Of a stretch of DNA of 9,049 nt, positions 1 through 6,150 are shown piece by piece. Position 1 is the first letter of the stretch. Every line of letters begins with the position of its first letter. Below the pieces are notes generated by a model that saw nothing but the letters and a program-made list of their open reading frames with translations, searched no databases and was not told the DNA's origin. The position numbers and the translations under genes are program-made. This DNA is from an uncultured Elusimicrobia bacterium (GTDB taxonomy: Bacteria > Elusimicrobiota > Endomicrobiia > Endomicrobiales > Endomicrobiaceae), in contig ONUQ01000119.1 of the NCBI GenBank assembly GCA_900321055.1, positions 1 to 9,049 of the forward strand, in the 5' to 3' direction.

Positions 1-5
1 CACTT

Positions 6-971
6 TTAAATTGAAATTCTTTGTATCAATTTATACATTTCACCATCAAATTCTATTTGTTTACCACAAACTTCTTCAAAAGGTGTAGCTACAATATTTC
101 CTTTTTGATAGCCTACAAAAAGACCGGTTTTTTCTTCTTTTAATAATTTTGTTGCATAGGCTCCAAACCACGAAGCTAATATTCTTTCTCTTGCCGTCGG
201 AACTCCGCCTCTTTGAATATATCCTAAATTGCTAACCCTAACTTCAAGTCCTGTTTTTTCTTCTACTTCCCTTGCAAAATCAATAGAACTGCCACACCCT
301 TCTGCATAAGCAACTATAAGAGATTTTTTACCGGAATTACTTGCTCTTCTAAAATTGTCGCACAATTCTTCCATATTAGGTTTAACTTCAGGAACAATTA
401 TAACTTCTGCTCCGGCAGCAACTCCTACCGCAAGTGTTAAAAAACCATGATGTCTGCCCATAATTTCTACAACAAATATTCTGTCATGGCTTTTTGCCGT
501 ATCTCTTATTTTATCTATTGCATCAACTGCAGTATTAAGAGCCGTATCATAACCAATACATTCTTCCGTTCCATAAATATCATTATCAATTGTTGCAGGA
601 AGATTTATAACTTTTATACCTTCTTTGTGCAATGCATTACCGGCAGCAAGCGATCCGTCTCCTCCGATAATTACAAGGCTATCAATATTTAAATCACTTA
701 AAATTTTTATAGCTTTTTTTCTGCCGACTTCTGTTTTAAGTTCAGGACATCTTCCCGTTCTTAAAATTGTTCCGCCAAGATTTATTATTCCGCTAACACT
801 TCTTGCATCCATATTTATATAATCGCCATCCAGCAAACCGCCAAATGCTCTTTTAAAACCCACCATTTCAAAACCATGAAATATTCCTGTTCTTACAACA
901 GCTCTAACAGCTGCATTCATTCCGGGGGCATCACCACCGGCAGTAATTATTCCTACTCTTCTTCTGGCCAT
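6..971 (-). CDS. pfkA: 6-phosphofructokinase, ATP-type
   Basis: Phosphorylates fructose 6-phosphate to fructose 1,6-bisphosphate, the committing step of glycolysis, in the cytosol. The 321-residue product is full length for bacterial PfkA (320 in E. coli) and aligns to it throughout. Visible landmarks: nucleotide-binding ITAGGDAPGMNAA at 9-21, GGDGS at 103-107, catalytic TIDND at 127-131 (Asp129), substrate-binding MGRHHG near 171-176, and IQRGG near 252-256. The glycine of GGDG (E. coli Gly104) is the ATP-type signature rather than the aspartate of pyrophosphate enzymes; the second diagnostic position (E. coli Gly124, Lys in pyrophosphate enzymes) is Ala126, so ATP use is inferred. The ATG at 971 has GGAGG seven bases upstream. 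It stands alone, separated from the tRNA region by a terminator-like hairpin, so it probably has its own promoter in the AT-rich leader; I could not fix one. Confidence 0.96.
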   Translation of the reverse strand: MARRRVGIITAGGDAPGMNAAVRAVVRTGIFHGFEMVGFKRAFGGLLDGDYINMDARSVSGIINLGGTILRTGRCPELKTEVGRKKAIKILSDLNIDSLVIIGGDGSLAAGNALHKEGIKVINLPATIDNDIYGTEECIGYDTALNTAVDAIDKIRDTAKSHDRIFVVEIMGRHHGFLTLAVGVAAGAEVIIVPEVKPNMEELCDNFRRASNSGKKSLIVAYAEGCGSSIDFAREVEEKTGLEVRVSNLGYIQRGGVPTARERILASWFGAYATKLLKEEKTGLFVGYQKGNIVATPFEEVCGKQIEFDGEMYKLIQRISI

Positions 972-1318
972 AATAAAACCTCCAAATATAATTATTTATG
1001 TATTCTATAAAATTAAAATTTACTAAAATTTAAAAATTATCATTAAGATAAAATCAATACAGCCTATCACCGATTCAAATATTACTGTTTACAATGAAAT
1101 AATTATACAACAAAAAAAGACTATTGCAAAACACATTAGTCTTTTTTTAACATTACAAATTACAATTAATCAGTCATTTTAACTGCTATTTTATACTTAT
1201 GTAAATATTTTCTATTTATATTTTTGTTTTCTCAATATTCTTTTTTTGTTTAAAAGTTATAATTTTCTGCCATTTTTATTTTCTCCACTTAACAAAATAT
1301 TTTTTCAATATGTATCTA
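972..1318. other. AT-rich intergenic region upstream of pfkA
   Basis: No coding region is supported here. Besides the pfkA leader and its GGAGG site, the only clear structure is the A/T-flanked inverted repeat at 1112-1148. The rest (1150-1318) is extremely AT-rich with no ORF of note, no repeat array and no recognisable RNA. Confidence 0.6.
1112..1148. terminator. Bidirectional rho-independent terminator-like hairpin
   Basis: A perfect 12-bp inverted repeat (AAAAAAAGACTA at 1112-1123, TAGTCTTTTTTT at 1137-1148) encloses a 13-nt loop. Seven A residues on one side and seven T residues on the other allow it to work on either strand. The stem has only two G-C pairs, so it would be weak. It sits between the 63-codon ORF/tRNA unit and pfkA, where it would end minus-strand transcripts coming from the tRNA side. 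Confidence 0.55.
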
Positions 1319-1510
1319 TCATTTTTGATATATTATTGTTAACCAATACAAAACATTGAAATTATTTTTTAAATCAGCTATACTATCCGTGGCTGAAGGA
1401 TTGTTCAGAATGGAGATGGCAGGTTCGTTGAGTCGGACACCTACTCCGAACAATACTTCGGCTTTTTTGTTGTCTATATAAAGTATTTTGTCTGAATTTG
1501 ATTTTTCCAT
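1319..1510 (-). CDS. Hypothetical 63-residue protein, uncertain, in a GC-rich island
   Basis: I do not recognise this protein. The reading frame starts at ATG 1510 and gives 63 residues: a charged N-terminus (MEKSNSDKILYIDNKKAE), then a central portion around GVGVRLNEPAISILNNPSA, ending in a hydrophobic YWLTIIYQK. There is no signal peptide or clear membrane segment. The middle of the frame (about 1381-1470) is roughly 47% GC by my count, far above its surroundings, so the island is foreign or under different constraint. No Shine-Dalgarno sequence precedes the ATG, unlike most genes here. About 40 bp upstream is TAATCTTTGC (1550-1559, minus), close to the Bacteroidota -7 box TAnnTTTG. It could be a real small gene, the remnant of a longer transferred gene, or a structured RNA read as an ORF, since 1423-1451 can form a hairpin. 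Confidence 0.3.
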   Translation of the reverse strand: MEKSNSDKILYIDNKKAEVLFGVGVRLNEPAISILNNPSATDSIADLKNNFNVLYWLTIIYQK

Positions 1511-1737
1511 ATATTATAAGGAATTTTTGATAAGAAATTAATAAGAACAGCAAAGATTAAAGATAGGTATATATTGTCTATTTATTATCATTTCACGATA
1601 AAAAAACAACAACCGAAATATATATAACAAAGCATTAAAAATATCTGAAACAGCCTGATAAATAAAAAGAGTAGAACTACTAAGAGAATTTAGAAAAAAG
1701 AAAAAGCTTATAAAAAAAATCACCCTATCCGGCAACT
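1511..1737. other. AT-rich spacer between tRNA-Arg and the 63-codon ORF
   Basis: I see no supported gene. A minus-strand frame of 65 codons from a TTG at 1735 is open, but it lacks a ribosome-binding site and encodes low-complexity Phe/Leu/Ser/Ile-rich sequence typical of translated AT-rich noncoding DNA. The tRNA is not followed by an encoded CCA. A motif resembling a Bacteroidota -7 promoter element lies at 1550-1559 on the minus strand. Confidence 0.4.
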
Positions 1738-1811
1738 CGCCCTGAAGAGGAGTTGAACCTCCAACCTTATCCTTAGGACGGATCTGCTCTATCCTGTTGA
1801 GCTATCAGGGC
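1738..1811 (-). tRNA. tRNA-Arg, anticodon CCU
   Basis: The minus strand folds into a 74-nt cloverleaf: a perfect 7-bp acceptor stem (GCCCTGA with TCAGGGC, discriminator G at 1738), TA at positions 8-9, D stem GCTC/GAGC with a 9-nt loop containing GG, a five-base variable region, and T stem GGAGG/CCTCT with loop TTCAACT. The anticodon loop GTCCTAA (1773-1779) places CCT at 1775-1777, reading the arginine codon AGG. Oddities are a G27-A43 mismatch at the top of the anticodon stem and G instead of pyrimidine at position 32. CCA is not encoded. It lies alone between apt and the 63-codon ORF, on the same strand. Confidence 0.9.
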
Positions 1812-1816
1812 TTTAA

Positions 1817-1829
1817 CTGCGAAAGTACG
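1817..1829 (-). promoter_or_regulatory. Possible Bacteroidota-like -7 element before tRNA-Arg
   Basis: Immediately upstream of the tRNA the minus strand reads CCGTACTTTCGCAG, close to CCGTATCTTTGCA, a form of the Bacteroidota sigma-factor -7 box (TAnnTTTG) that is common in that phylum. No matching -33 TTTG is visible, and an ordinary sigma70 promoter is not obvious either. GTACGGA also occurs twice (1825-1831 and 1848-1854, plus strand) as a short direct repeat. The promoter call is tentative. Confidence 0.25.
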
Positions 1830-1919
1830 GATATAAGATATTCGGTTGTACGGAATAAAAATACTAAACTTTTCAACTGAAGTATCTATACCTACATCTT
1901 TCCTATTTTTATACATCTA

Positions 1920-1938
1920 AATTTTGCTTTGCAAAATT
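1920..1938 (-). terminator. Small hairpin just after the apt stop codon
   Basis: An 8-bp inverted repeat (AATTTTGC at 1920-1927, GCAAAATT at 1931-1938, three-base loop) abuts the apt stop codon. It is compact with two G-C pairs at the loop end, but no clean T tract follows on the minus strand, so it may be a weak terminator or a 3'-end stabilising hairpin. Confidence 0.35.
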
Positions 1939-2463
1939 CTAGTATTGTACTATTGAAATATAAGGAACATCTTTTAACTTACTCTTACCATTAAGAAATA
2001 ATAATTCTATAACAAATGCACAACCTAATACATTACCTTTCAGCTTTTCTATTAACTCTATTGTCGCACACACTGTTCCGCCTGTAGCCAGTAAATCGTC
2101 TACTATAAGAACATTATCTTTTTCATTAACAGCATCAACATGTATTTCAACTGTTTCACTACCATATTCCAAATCATAACTTGCAGAAATTTTTTTATAA
2201 GGTAATTTACCTTTTTTTCTAATTGGAGCAAAAGGAACTTTTAATTTTTGTGCTAACGATATTGCAAACATAAAACCCCTGGCTTCTAAACCTACAATTT
2301 TTGTTACATTTTTATCTTTATACTGCTCTGCCATATAATCTATAACTCTATTGTACAAGTTTATATCCAAAAACAATGGAGTAATATCTTTAAAAATCAC
2401 ACCTTTTTTTGGAAAATTCATAATATCTCTAATTTTTCTATCTACAGCTTCTCTTATTTCCAA
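1939..2463 (-). CDS. apt: Adenine phosphoribosyltransferase
   Basis: Salvages adenine by transferring the ribose phosphate of PRPP to it, giving AMP and pyrophosphate; cytosolic. With the start chosen here the product is 174 residues, close to the usual 170-183. It contains the N-terminal IRDIMNFPKKGVIFKDITPL, typical of Apt, the VGLEARGF loop, the flexible-loop region RKKGKLPYKKISASYDLEYG, and the PRPP signature VLIVDDLLATGGT at about residues 118-130. The TTG at 2463 is preferred because GGAG lies six bases upstream and the protein then begins where family members begin. The frame stays open upstream to another TTG at 2508 (189 residues), but that has no Shine-Dalgarno site and adds a non-conserved extension. 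It is on the same strand as panD but 194 bp away, so it probably has its own promoter. Confidence 0.93.
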   Translation of the reverse strand: MEIREAVDRKIRDIMNFPKKGVIFKDITPLFLDINLYNRVIDYMAEQYKDKNVTKIVGLEARGFMFAISLAQKLKVPFAPIRKKGKLPYKKISASYDLEYGSETVEIHVDAVNEKDNVLIVDDLLATGGTVCATIELIEKLKGNVLGCAFVIELLFLNGKSKLKDVPYISIVQY

Positions 2464-2469
2464 ATTTTT

Positions 2470-2473
2470 CTCC
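2470..2473 (-). promoter_or_regulatory. Ribosome-binding site deciding the apt TTG start
   Basis: GGAG on the minus strand lies six bases before the TTG at 2463. No such site precedes the upstream in-frame TTG at 2508, and no in-frame ATG occurs before the conserved NFPKKG region, so this site fixes the likely start. Confidence 0.6.
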
Positions 2474-2591
2474 AACCTTAAAAAATCTATTACATCATAG
2501 CATTTCAAATAACTTTAAATCTTCAAAATATACTTTATCCGTTTAGAAAATTTATTGTATCAATCTTACTCTTTTGCTATGAATAAATAAC

Positions 2592-2621
2592 TTTGTCACC
2601 TATTTACATATAACTGACAAA
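2592..2621. repeat. Inverted repeat TTTGTCA/TGACAAA upstream of apt
   Basis: A perfect 7-bp dyad (2592-2598 and 2615-2621) with a 16-nt spacer lies in the panD-apt gap, about 130 bp upstream of the apt start. Half-site centres are 23 bp apart, roughly two helical turns, compatible with a dimeric regulator. No known regulator is recognised, and in AT-rich DNA it may be chance. Confidence 0.25.
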
Positions 2622-2657
2622 TATATATTCTTTTATTTTTATTTAAAAAATTTTTAA

Positions 2658-2999
2658 CTATGCTTGTTTTATACATTTATTGTTTTCATCTACAAAAACA
2701 ATCTTTGCTTTTATAGGTCTGTCCGACAATTCAAACCCCATAATAATAACAATTTCATCTTTTTTTATAAGATGAGCTGCCGCACCATTCATACAAATTG
2801 TTCCGGAACCGGCCTTTCCGGGAATAACATAAGTTTCAAGTCTGGCTCCGGAAGTATTACTTACAATTAACACTTTTTCGCCAACCCACAATCCGGCTTT
2901 TTCTATTAAGTCTGAATCTATAGTTATGCTACCCTGATACTCTAAATTAGCTTCCGTAACCGTAGCTCTAAATATTTTTGAACTTAAAACAAATCTCAT
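2658..2999 (-). CDS. panD: Aspartate 1-decarboxylase, pyruvoyl-dependent proenzyme
   Basis: Decarboxylates L-aspartate to beta-alanine, the precursor of pantothenate and coenzyme A. The 113-residue product is close to the usual length. The proenzyme self-cleaves between Gly and Ser; that bond is Gly23-Ser24 in YQGSITID, and Ser24 becomes the pyruvoyl group. Other family features are SKIFRATVTEA near the N-terminus (Lys8), RLETYVI near the middle and GSGTICMNGAAAHL after it. I chose ATG 2999 because the protein then starts MRFVLSSKI, as in homologues; the frame is open 18 codons further upstream into the preceding gene without a conserved sequence. The gene begins 20 bp after the DksA-like stop, so it is probably co-transcribed. 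Its ribosome-binding site is poor (AGAGG 12 bases upstream), perhaps relying on coupling. No panB or panC is present in the window. Confidence 0.95.
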   Translation of the reverse strand: MRFVLSSKIFRATVTEANLEYQGSITIDSDLIEKAGLWVGEKVLIVSNTSGARLETYVIPGKAGSGTICMNGAAAHLIKKDEIVIIMGFELSDRPIKAKIVFVDENNKCIKQA

Positions 3000-3019
3000 A
3001 TTTATTTTTAGCCTCTTAT

Positions 3020-3367
3020 TTATTTTGAATTTTTTTCTGCTTCTTCCTGACATTCTTTACAATATCTTACCCAAGGTAAAGCATCAAGTCTTGCTTGAGG
3101 AATCTCTTTTCCGCAACATTCACAAGATCCAAATGTTCCCTTTTCTATTTTTGCTAATGCATTATCTATATCTTGCATCATTCTTTTATCTATACCGCTC
3201 AACTCAAATTGCATTTCTCTTTCAGTACTTTGTGTAGCCGTATCTATTTCATCTCCACCTGTTTCAATTTCTACTTCATCAATTTTTTTTGAATTTAATT
3301 TGTTTGTTATAGTTGCTTTTTTTTGTGTTAATATTTTTTTGAAATTTGCCAACAACTTTTTATTCAT
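3020..3367 (-). CDS. dksA: DksA/TraR-family zinc-finger transcription regulator
   Basis: A small RNA-polymerase secondary-channel protein of the DksA/TraR family, which alters promoter opening, often with ppGpp. The 115-residue protein has a lysine-rich N-terminus, a coiled-coil region (about 1-75) and a C-terminal four-cysteine zinc finger: Cys82, Cys85, Cys103 and Cys106 (CxxC-x17-CxxC), with an extra Cys84 inside the first pair. The coiled-coil tip motif DxxDxA is present as DEIDTA at 39-44, the acidic tip essential for DksA activity in E. coli, which favours a functional regulator. It is shorter than E. coli DksA (151) and similar to the short forms common in other phyla. ATG 3367 has a strong GGAGGAG seven bases upstream. 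It lies 27 bp after the decarboxylase gene and 20 bp before panD, inside the probable operon. Which promoters it controls cannot be read from the sequence. Confidence 0.9.
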   Translation of the reverse strand: MNKKLLANFKKILTQKKATITNKLNSKKIDEVEIETGGDEIDTATQSTEREMQFELSGIDKRMMQDIDNALAKIEKGTFGSCECCGKEIPQARLDALPWVRYCKECQEEAEKNSK

Positions 3368-3374
3368 AATGTAT

Positions 3375-3381
3375 CTCCTCC
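3375..3381 (-). promoter_or_regulatory. Strong ribosome-binding site of the DksA-like gene
   Basis: GGAGGAG on the minus strand, seven bases before ATG 3367, is among the strongest Shine-Dalgarno matches in the operon. It suggests that the regulator is translated more efficiently than its neighbours nspC and panD, whose sites are weak. Confidence 0.6.
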
Positions 3382-3394
3382 TCTATAATAAATT

Positions 3395-4852
3395 TTAATT
3401 TGCAAAAACTTTTACCATCTTTAAAATATCGCCTTCCTGCCCGCTAATTCTTATACCTTTTGAAGCCATATCTACCAAATAATCACAAATTTCTTTTGAA
3501 ATTCTTTCTCCGGGTATTACAACAGGTATTCCCGGAGGGTACGGTGTCAAAACTTGTGCCGAAACATGTCCTACCGATTTTGCTAAAGGAATCTTTTTTA
3601 TATCTTGCGACAAAAAAACCTCTCTCGGTGTCATAACCATCTCCGTAGCAAGAGACGGAATTTGCAAAATCCAGTTTTTCTGTGTTCCTTTATATTTCTT
3701 ACTAATTTCTTTTAAAGCACTTACAAGTTTTTGAACATCATCCATATCTGAACCTATACCCATAATTGCTATTAAATTAAATGTGTCGGAACAATCTACC
3801 TGTATATTATACTCTTTTGCGAGAATAGAATCTACTTCATATCCGGAAAGTCCGGTTTTGGTAACATTAATTGTAAGTTTTGTCAAATCTAAATCATATC
3901 CTCTATCTTTTATGTCATCTTTTGTCAAACATCTCATATTGGGAATTTTTGTATTTATTTCTTTTCTTGCCCAATTTGCCGCTTCAATTACTCTGTCAAA
4001 CATTTCTTGTCCATGCAAAACGGCTTGTCTTCTTGCTAAATCTATACTTGCAAGTGTAAGATATAACGGACTTGTAGTCTGTAACATTGAAACAATCTTT
4101 TTAACTCTGTTTATATCAACAAGTTTTGAATTATGGTGTAAAACAGAACCTTGAGATAAAGCAGAAAGTATTTTATGTGTAGATTGTACACATAAATCAG
4201 CTCCTGCATCAACTGCTGACATAGGTAATTGATTATTAAATTTCAAGTGCGGTCCATGAGCTTCATCAACTAATAATACTTTACCTCTTTTATGACACAA
4301 ATCTGCAATTTTCTTGATTTCCGTTACAACACCGTTATAAGTAGGGGTTGTCACAAAGACCGCTTTTGCTTCAGGGTACATATCCAAAGCCGTTTTTATT
4401 TCATCATAAGTGGAATTAAATATTATATCAAGATTTTGATCTATAGTAGGTTGCAACCATATCGGCCAAACTCCTGAAAGGATTATTCCTCCCATTATAG
4501 ATTTATGAGAACTCCTTGATACTATTATGGAATCCCCCGGATTGCAAGCCGATAAAAACATAGCTATGTTTCCTACAGAAGTTCCGTTTACCAAAAACAA
4601 AGAATTTTTTACTCCGTAAGCATCTGCCATTAATTCTTCGGCTTTTTTTATCGGACCGACAGGATCATGTAAAGAATCTACTTCATCAAAAACAGTCACA
4701 TCAAATTTATACAGAGCATCACCCGTAACATTTTTTAAAACGGGATCAATTCCTTTTCCGTTCTTATGACCGGGTGTATGAAAAGATGTTACATTTCTGT
4801 TAGCATGTCCTAAAAGTATGTCAAAAACAGGTACTTTATTATGTTTGTTCAT
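3395..4852 (-). CDS. PLP-dependent Orn/Lys/Arg decarboxylase, fold type I
   Basis: Decarboxylates a basic amino acid to supply the diamine (or agmatine) for polyamine synthesis. The 485-residue product matches the short Firmicutes-type group (B. subtilis SpeA/YaaO, about 480-490), which lacks the N-terminal wing domain of the inducible enterobacterial enzymes. Visible motifs: FHTPGHKNGKG at 24-34, SRSSHKS at 112-118, TTPTYNGV at 168-175, DEAHGPHLKF at 196-205 and the PLP lysine in QSTHK (Lys227); the C-terminal domain carries PYPPGIPVV. Substrate (Arg, Orn or Lys) cannot be assigned from motifs. Arg would need further enzymes to reach putrescine, and none is present here. ATG 4852 is chosen because AGGA precedes it and homology starts there; the frame is open 41 codons further up, but that part overlaps the upstream gene. 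The start is 22 bp after that gene's stop, supporting co-transcription. Confidence 0.92.
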   Translation of the reverse strand: MNKHNKVPVFDILLGHANRNVTSFHTPGHKNGKGIDPVLKNVTGDALYKFDVTVFDEVDSLHDPVGPIKKAEELMADAYGVKNSLFLVNGTSVGNIAMFLSACNPGDSIIVSRSSHKSIMGGIILSGVWPIWLQPTIDQNLDIIFNSTYDEIKTALDMYPEAKAVFVTTPTYNGVVTEIKKIADLCHKRGKVLLVDEAHGPHLKFNNQLPMSAVDAGADLCVQSTHKILSALSQGSVLHHNSKLVDINRVKKIVSMLQTTSPLYLTLASIDLARRQAVLHGQEMFDRVIEAANWARKEINTKIPNMRCLTKDDIKDRGYDLDLTKLTINVTKTGLSGYEVDSILAKEYNIQVDCSDTFNLIAIMGIGSDMDDVQKLVSALKEISKKYKGTQKNWILQIPSLATEMVMTPREVFLSQDIKKIPLAKSVGHVSAQVLTPYPPGIPVVIPGERISKEICDYLVDMASKGIRISGQEGDILKMVKVFAN

Positions 4853-4874
4853 ATAATCCTTTTTAATAATAAAT

Positions 4875-6110
4875 TTAAATAAATTTTTTTGCAGGAGTAT
4901 TTTCCAATACTGCAGTTGATAATCCGTTTTTGCCCAGCAAATCAATGAACGGATCCGGATCCAGCTCCTCAACATTTACCATAGTTTTAACATCCCAAGT
5001 TCCGTTTGCTACCAATATAGCTGCGGTAACAGCCGGAACTCCTGCCGTATAACTGATTGCTTGAGCTTCAACTTCATTATAACAATCTTTATGGTCGCAA
5101 ATATTATAAATAAATAACTCCTTATTTTTATTGTCTTTTTTACCTTTAATTAAACAACCGATACATGTTTTTCCCACATAATCCGGAGCTAAACTCTTCG
5201 GGTTTGGCAAACATGCTTTAACAACTTTTAAAGGAACGACTTCTAACCCTTCTGCCGTTTTTACCGGTTTTTCGGATAATAAACCCAAATTTTTTAGTAC
5301 CGTAAATACATTTATGTAATGGTCGCTAAAACCCATCCAAAATCTTATAGATTTTGCTTTAATATTTTTTGAGAGGGAATGAAGTTCATCATGTCCCGTC
5401 AAATACACGGGTTGTTTTCCGACTACGGGAAAATCATAAACCAATTTATCTTCATGGACCGGTTTTTGTACCCATTGATTATCTATCCATGTCCATACTT
5501 TATGAAATTCTCTAAAATTTATTTCCGGATCAAAATTTGTAGCAAAATATTTTCCATGACTACCGGCATTTACATCCATAATATCTATTGTTGCTATTTT
5601 ATCAAAATGATGTTTTACTGCCAATGCACAATAAGCATTTACTACACCCGGATCAAAACCGCACCCTAAAATTGCCGTAATTTTATTTTGTGTACATCTA
5701 TCTTTTCTTTTCCATTCATAATTTGCATACCATGGCGGATTTTCACAAACTTTGTTTGACTCTTCGTGAATTGCCGTATCTATATATGCAGAACCTGTTT
5801 GAATACAAGCTTCCAATATTGACATATTGCAAAATGCACTTGCAACATTTATAACTATTGAAATTTGAAGTTCTTTTATTAATTCTACTAAGGCAGGAAT
5901 ATCAAAAACATCTATTTGCTTGGAAATTATTTCGTTATCAGGATTTTTATAATTATTTTTTCTTTTTATACTATCCAAAATTTCGTTACAACTTTTTAAA
6001 GTTCTGGATCCGAGGTACATTTTTCCAAAAACATCATTATTTTGTGCCAATTTATGACAAACAACATGTGATACGGCTCCGGCACCAATAACTAAAATAT
6101 TTCTTTTCAT
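4875..6110 (-). CDS. Carboxynorspermidine/carboxyspermidine dehydrogenase (saccharopine dehydrogenase family)
   Basis: Reductively condenses aspartate beta-semialdehyde with a diamine (putrescine to carboxyspermidine, diaminopropane to carboxynorspermidine) using NADPH. The 411-residue product has an N-terminal Rossmann domain (MKRNILVIGAGAVSHVVCHK, then LGSRTLKSC at the usual cofactor-ribose position), INVASAFCN near 87-95, and GCGFDPGVVNAYCA near 146-159, typical of the Lys1-like CANSDH/CASDH group. The nucleotide loop is GAGAVS rather than the GAGGVG I expect for these enzymes, so two glycines are replaced. ATG 6110 gives the family-typical N-terminus. AAGGAGG lies 12 bases before it, and an in-frame TTG at 6119 is only three bases from that site, so a three-residue longer form is possible. 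The gene lies between nspC (40 bp) and the amino-acid decarboxylase (22 bp), the expected partners. Whether the product is spermidine or norspermidine depends on the diamine; spermidine is the more common outcome. Confidence 0.93.
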   Translation of the reverse strand: MKRNILVIGAGAVSHVVCHKLAQNNDVFGKMYLGSRTLKSCNEILDSIKRKNNYKNPDNEIISKQIDVFDIPALVELIKELQISIVINVASAFCNMSILEACIQTGSAYIDTAIHEESNKVCENPPWYANYEWKRKDRCTQNKITAILGCGFDPGVVNAYCALAVKHHFDKIATIDIMDVNAGSHGKYFATNFDPEINFREFHKVWTWIDNQWVQKPVHEDKLVYDFPVVGKQPVYLTGHDELHSLSKNIKAKSIRFWMGFSDHYINVFTVLKNLGLLSEKPVKTAEGLEVVPLKVVKACLPNPKSLAPDYVGKTCIGCLIKGKKDNKNKELFIYNICDHKDCYNEVEAQAISYTAGVPAVTAAILVANGTWDVKTMVNVEELDPDPFIDLLGKNGLSTAVLENTPAKKFI

Positions 6111-6150
6111 TTCAAGCAACCGCCTCCTTAAGACTTAGTTAATCTGTTTC

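Noticed and set aside
447..822. Two plus-strand open frames antisense to pfkA (447-692 and 625-822)
   Set aside because: They lie opposite a complete, well-conserved pfkA and encode no recognisable protein; neither has a convincing ribosome-binding site.
1538..1735. Minus-strand open frame of 65 codons just after the tRNA
   Set aside because: TTG start without ribosome-binding site, and low-complexity Phe/Leu/Ser/Ile-rich translation typical of AT-rich noncoding DNA.
1319..1860. Insertion sequence or integrated element at the tRNA
   Set aside because: No transposase or integrase, no terminal inverted repeats, and no duplicated 3' end of the tRNA is visible.
3000..3053. N-terminal extension of panD by 18 codons
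   Set aside because: It overlaps the DksA-like gene and adds lysine-rich residues absent from PanD proteins.
3783..4154. Plus-strand 123-codon frame opposite the decarboxylase gene
   Set aside because: Complement of a conserved PLP enzyme; the frame is a by-product of codon bias on the real strand.
4853..4975. N-terminal extension of the decarboxylase beyond ATG 4852
   Set aside because: It overlaps the 3' end of the dehydrogenase gene, is not family-like, and ATG 4852 has its own AGGA site.
5379..6091. Plus-strand frames opposite the dehydrogenase gene
   Set aside because: Antisense to a conserved gene, with no initiation signals and no recognisable product.
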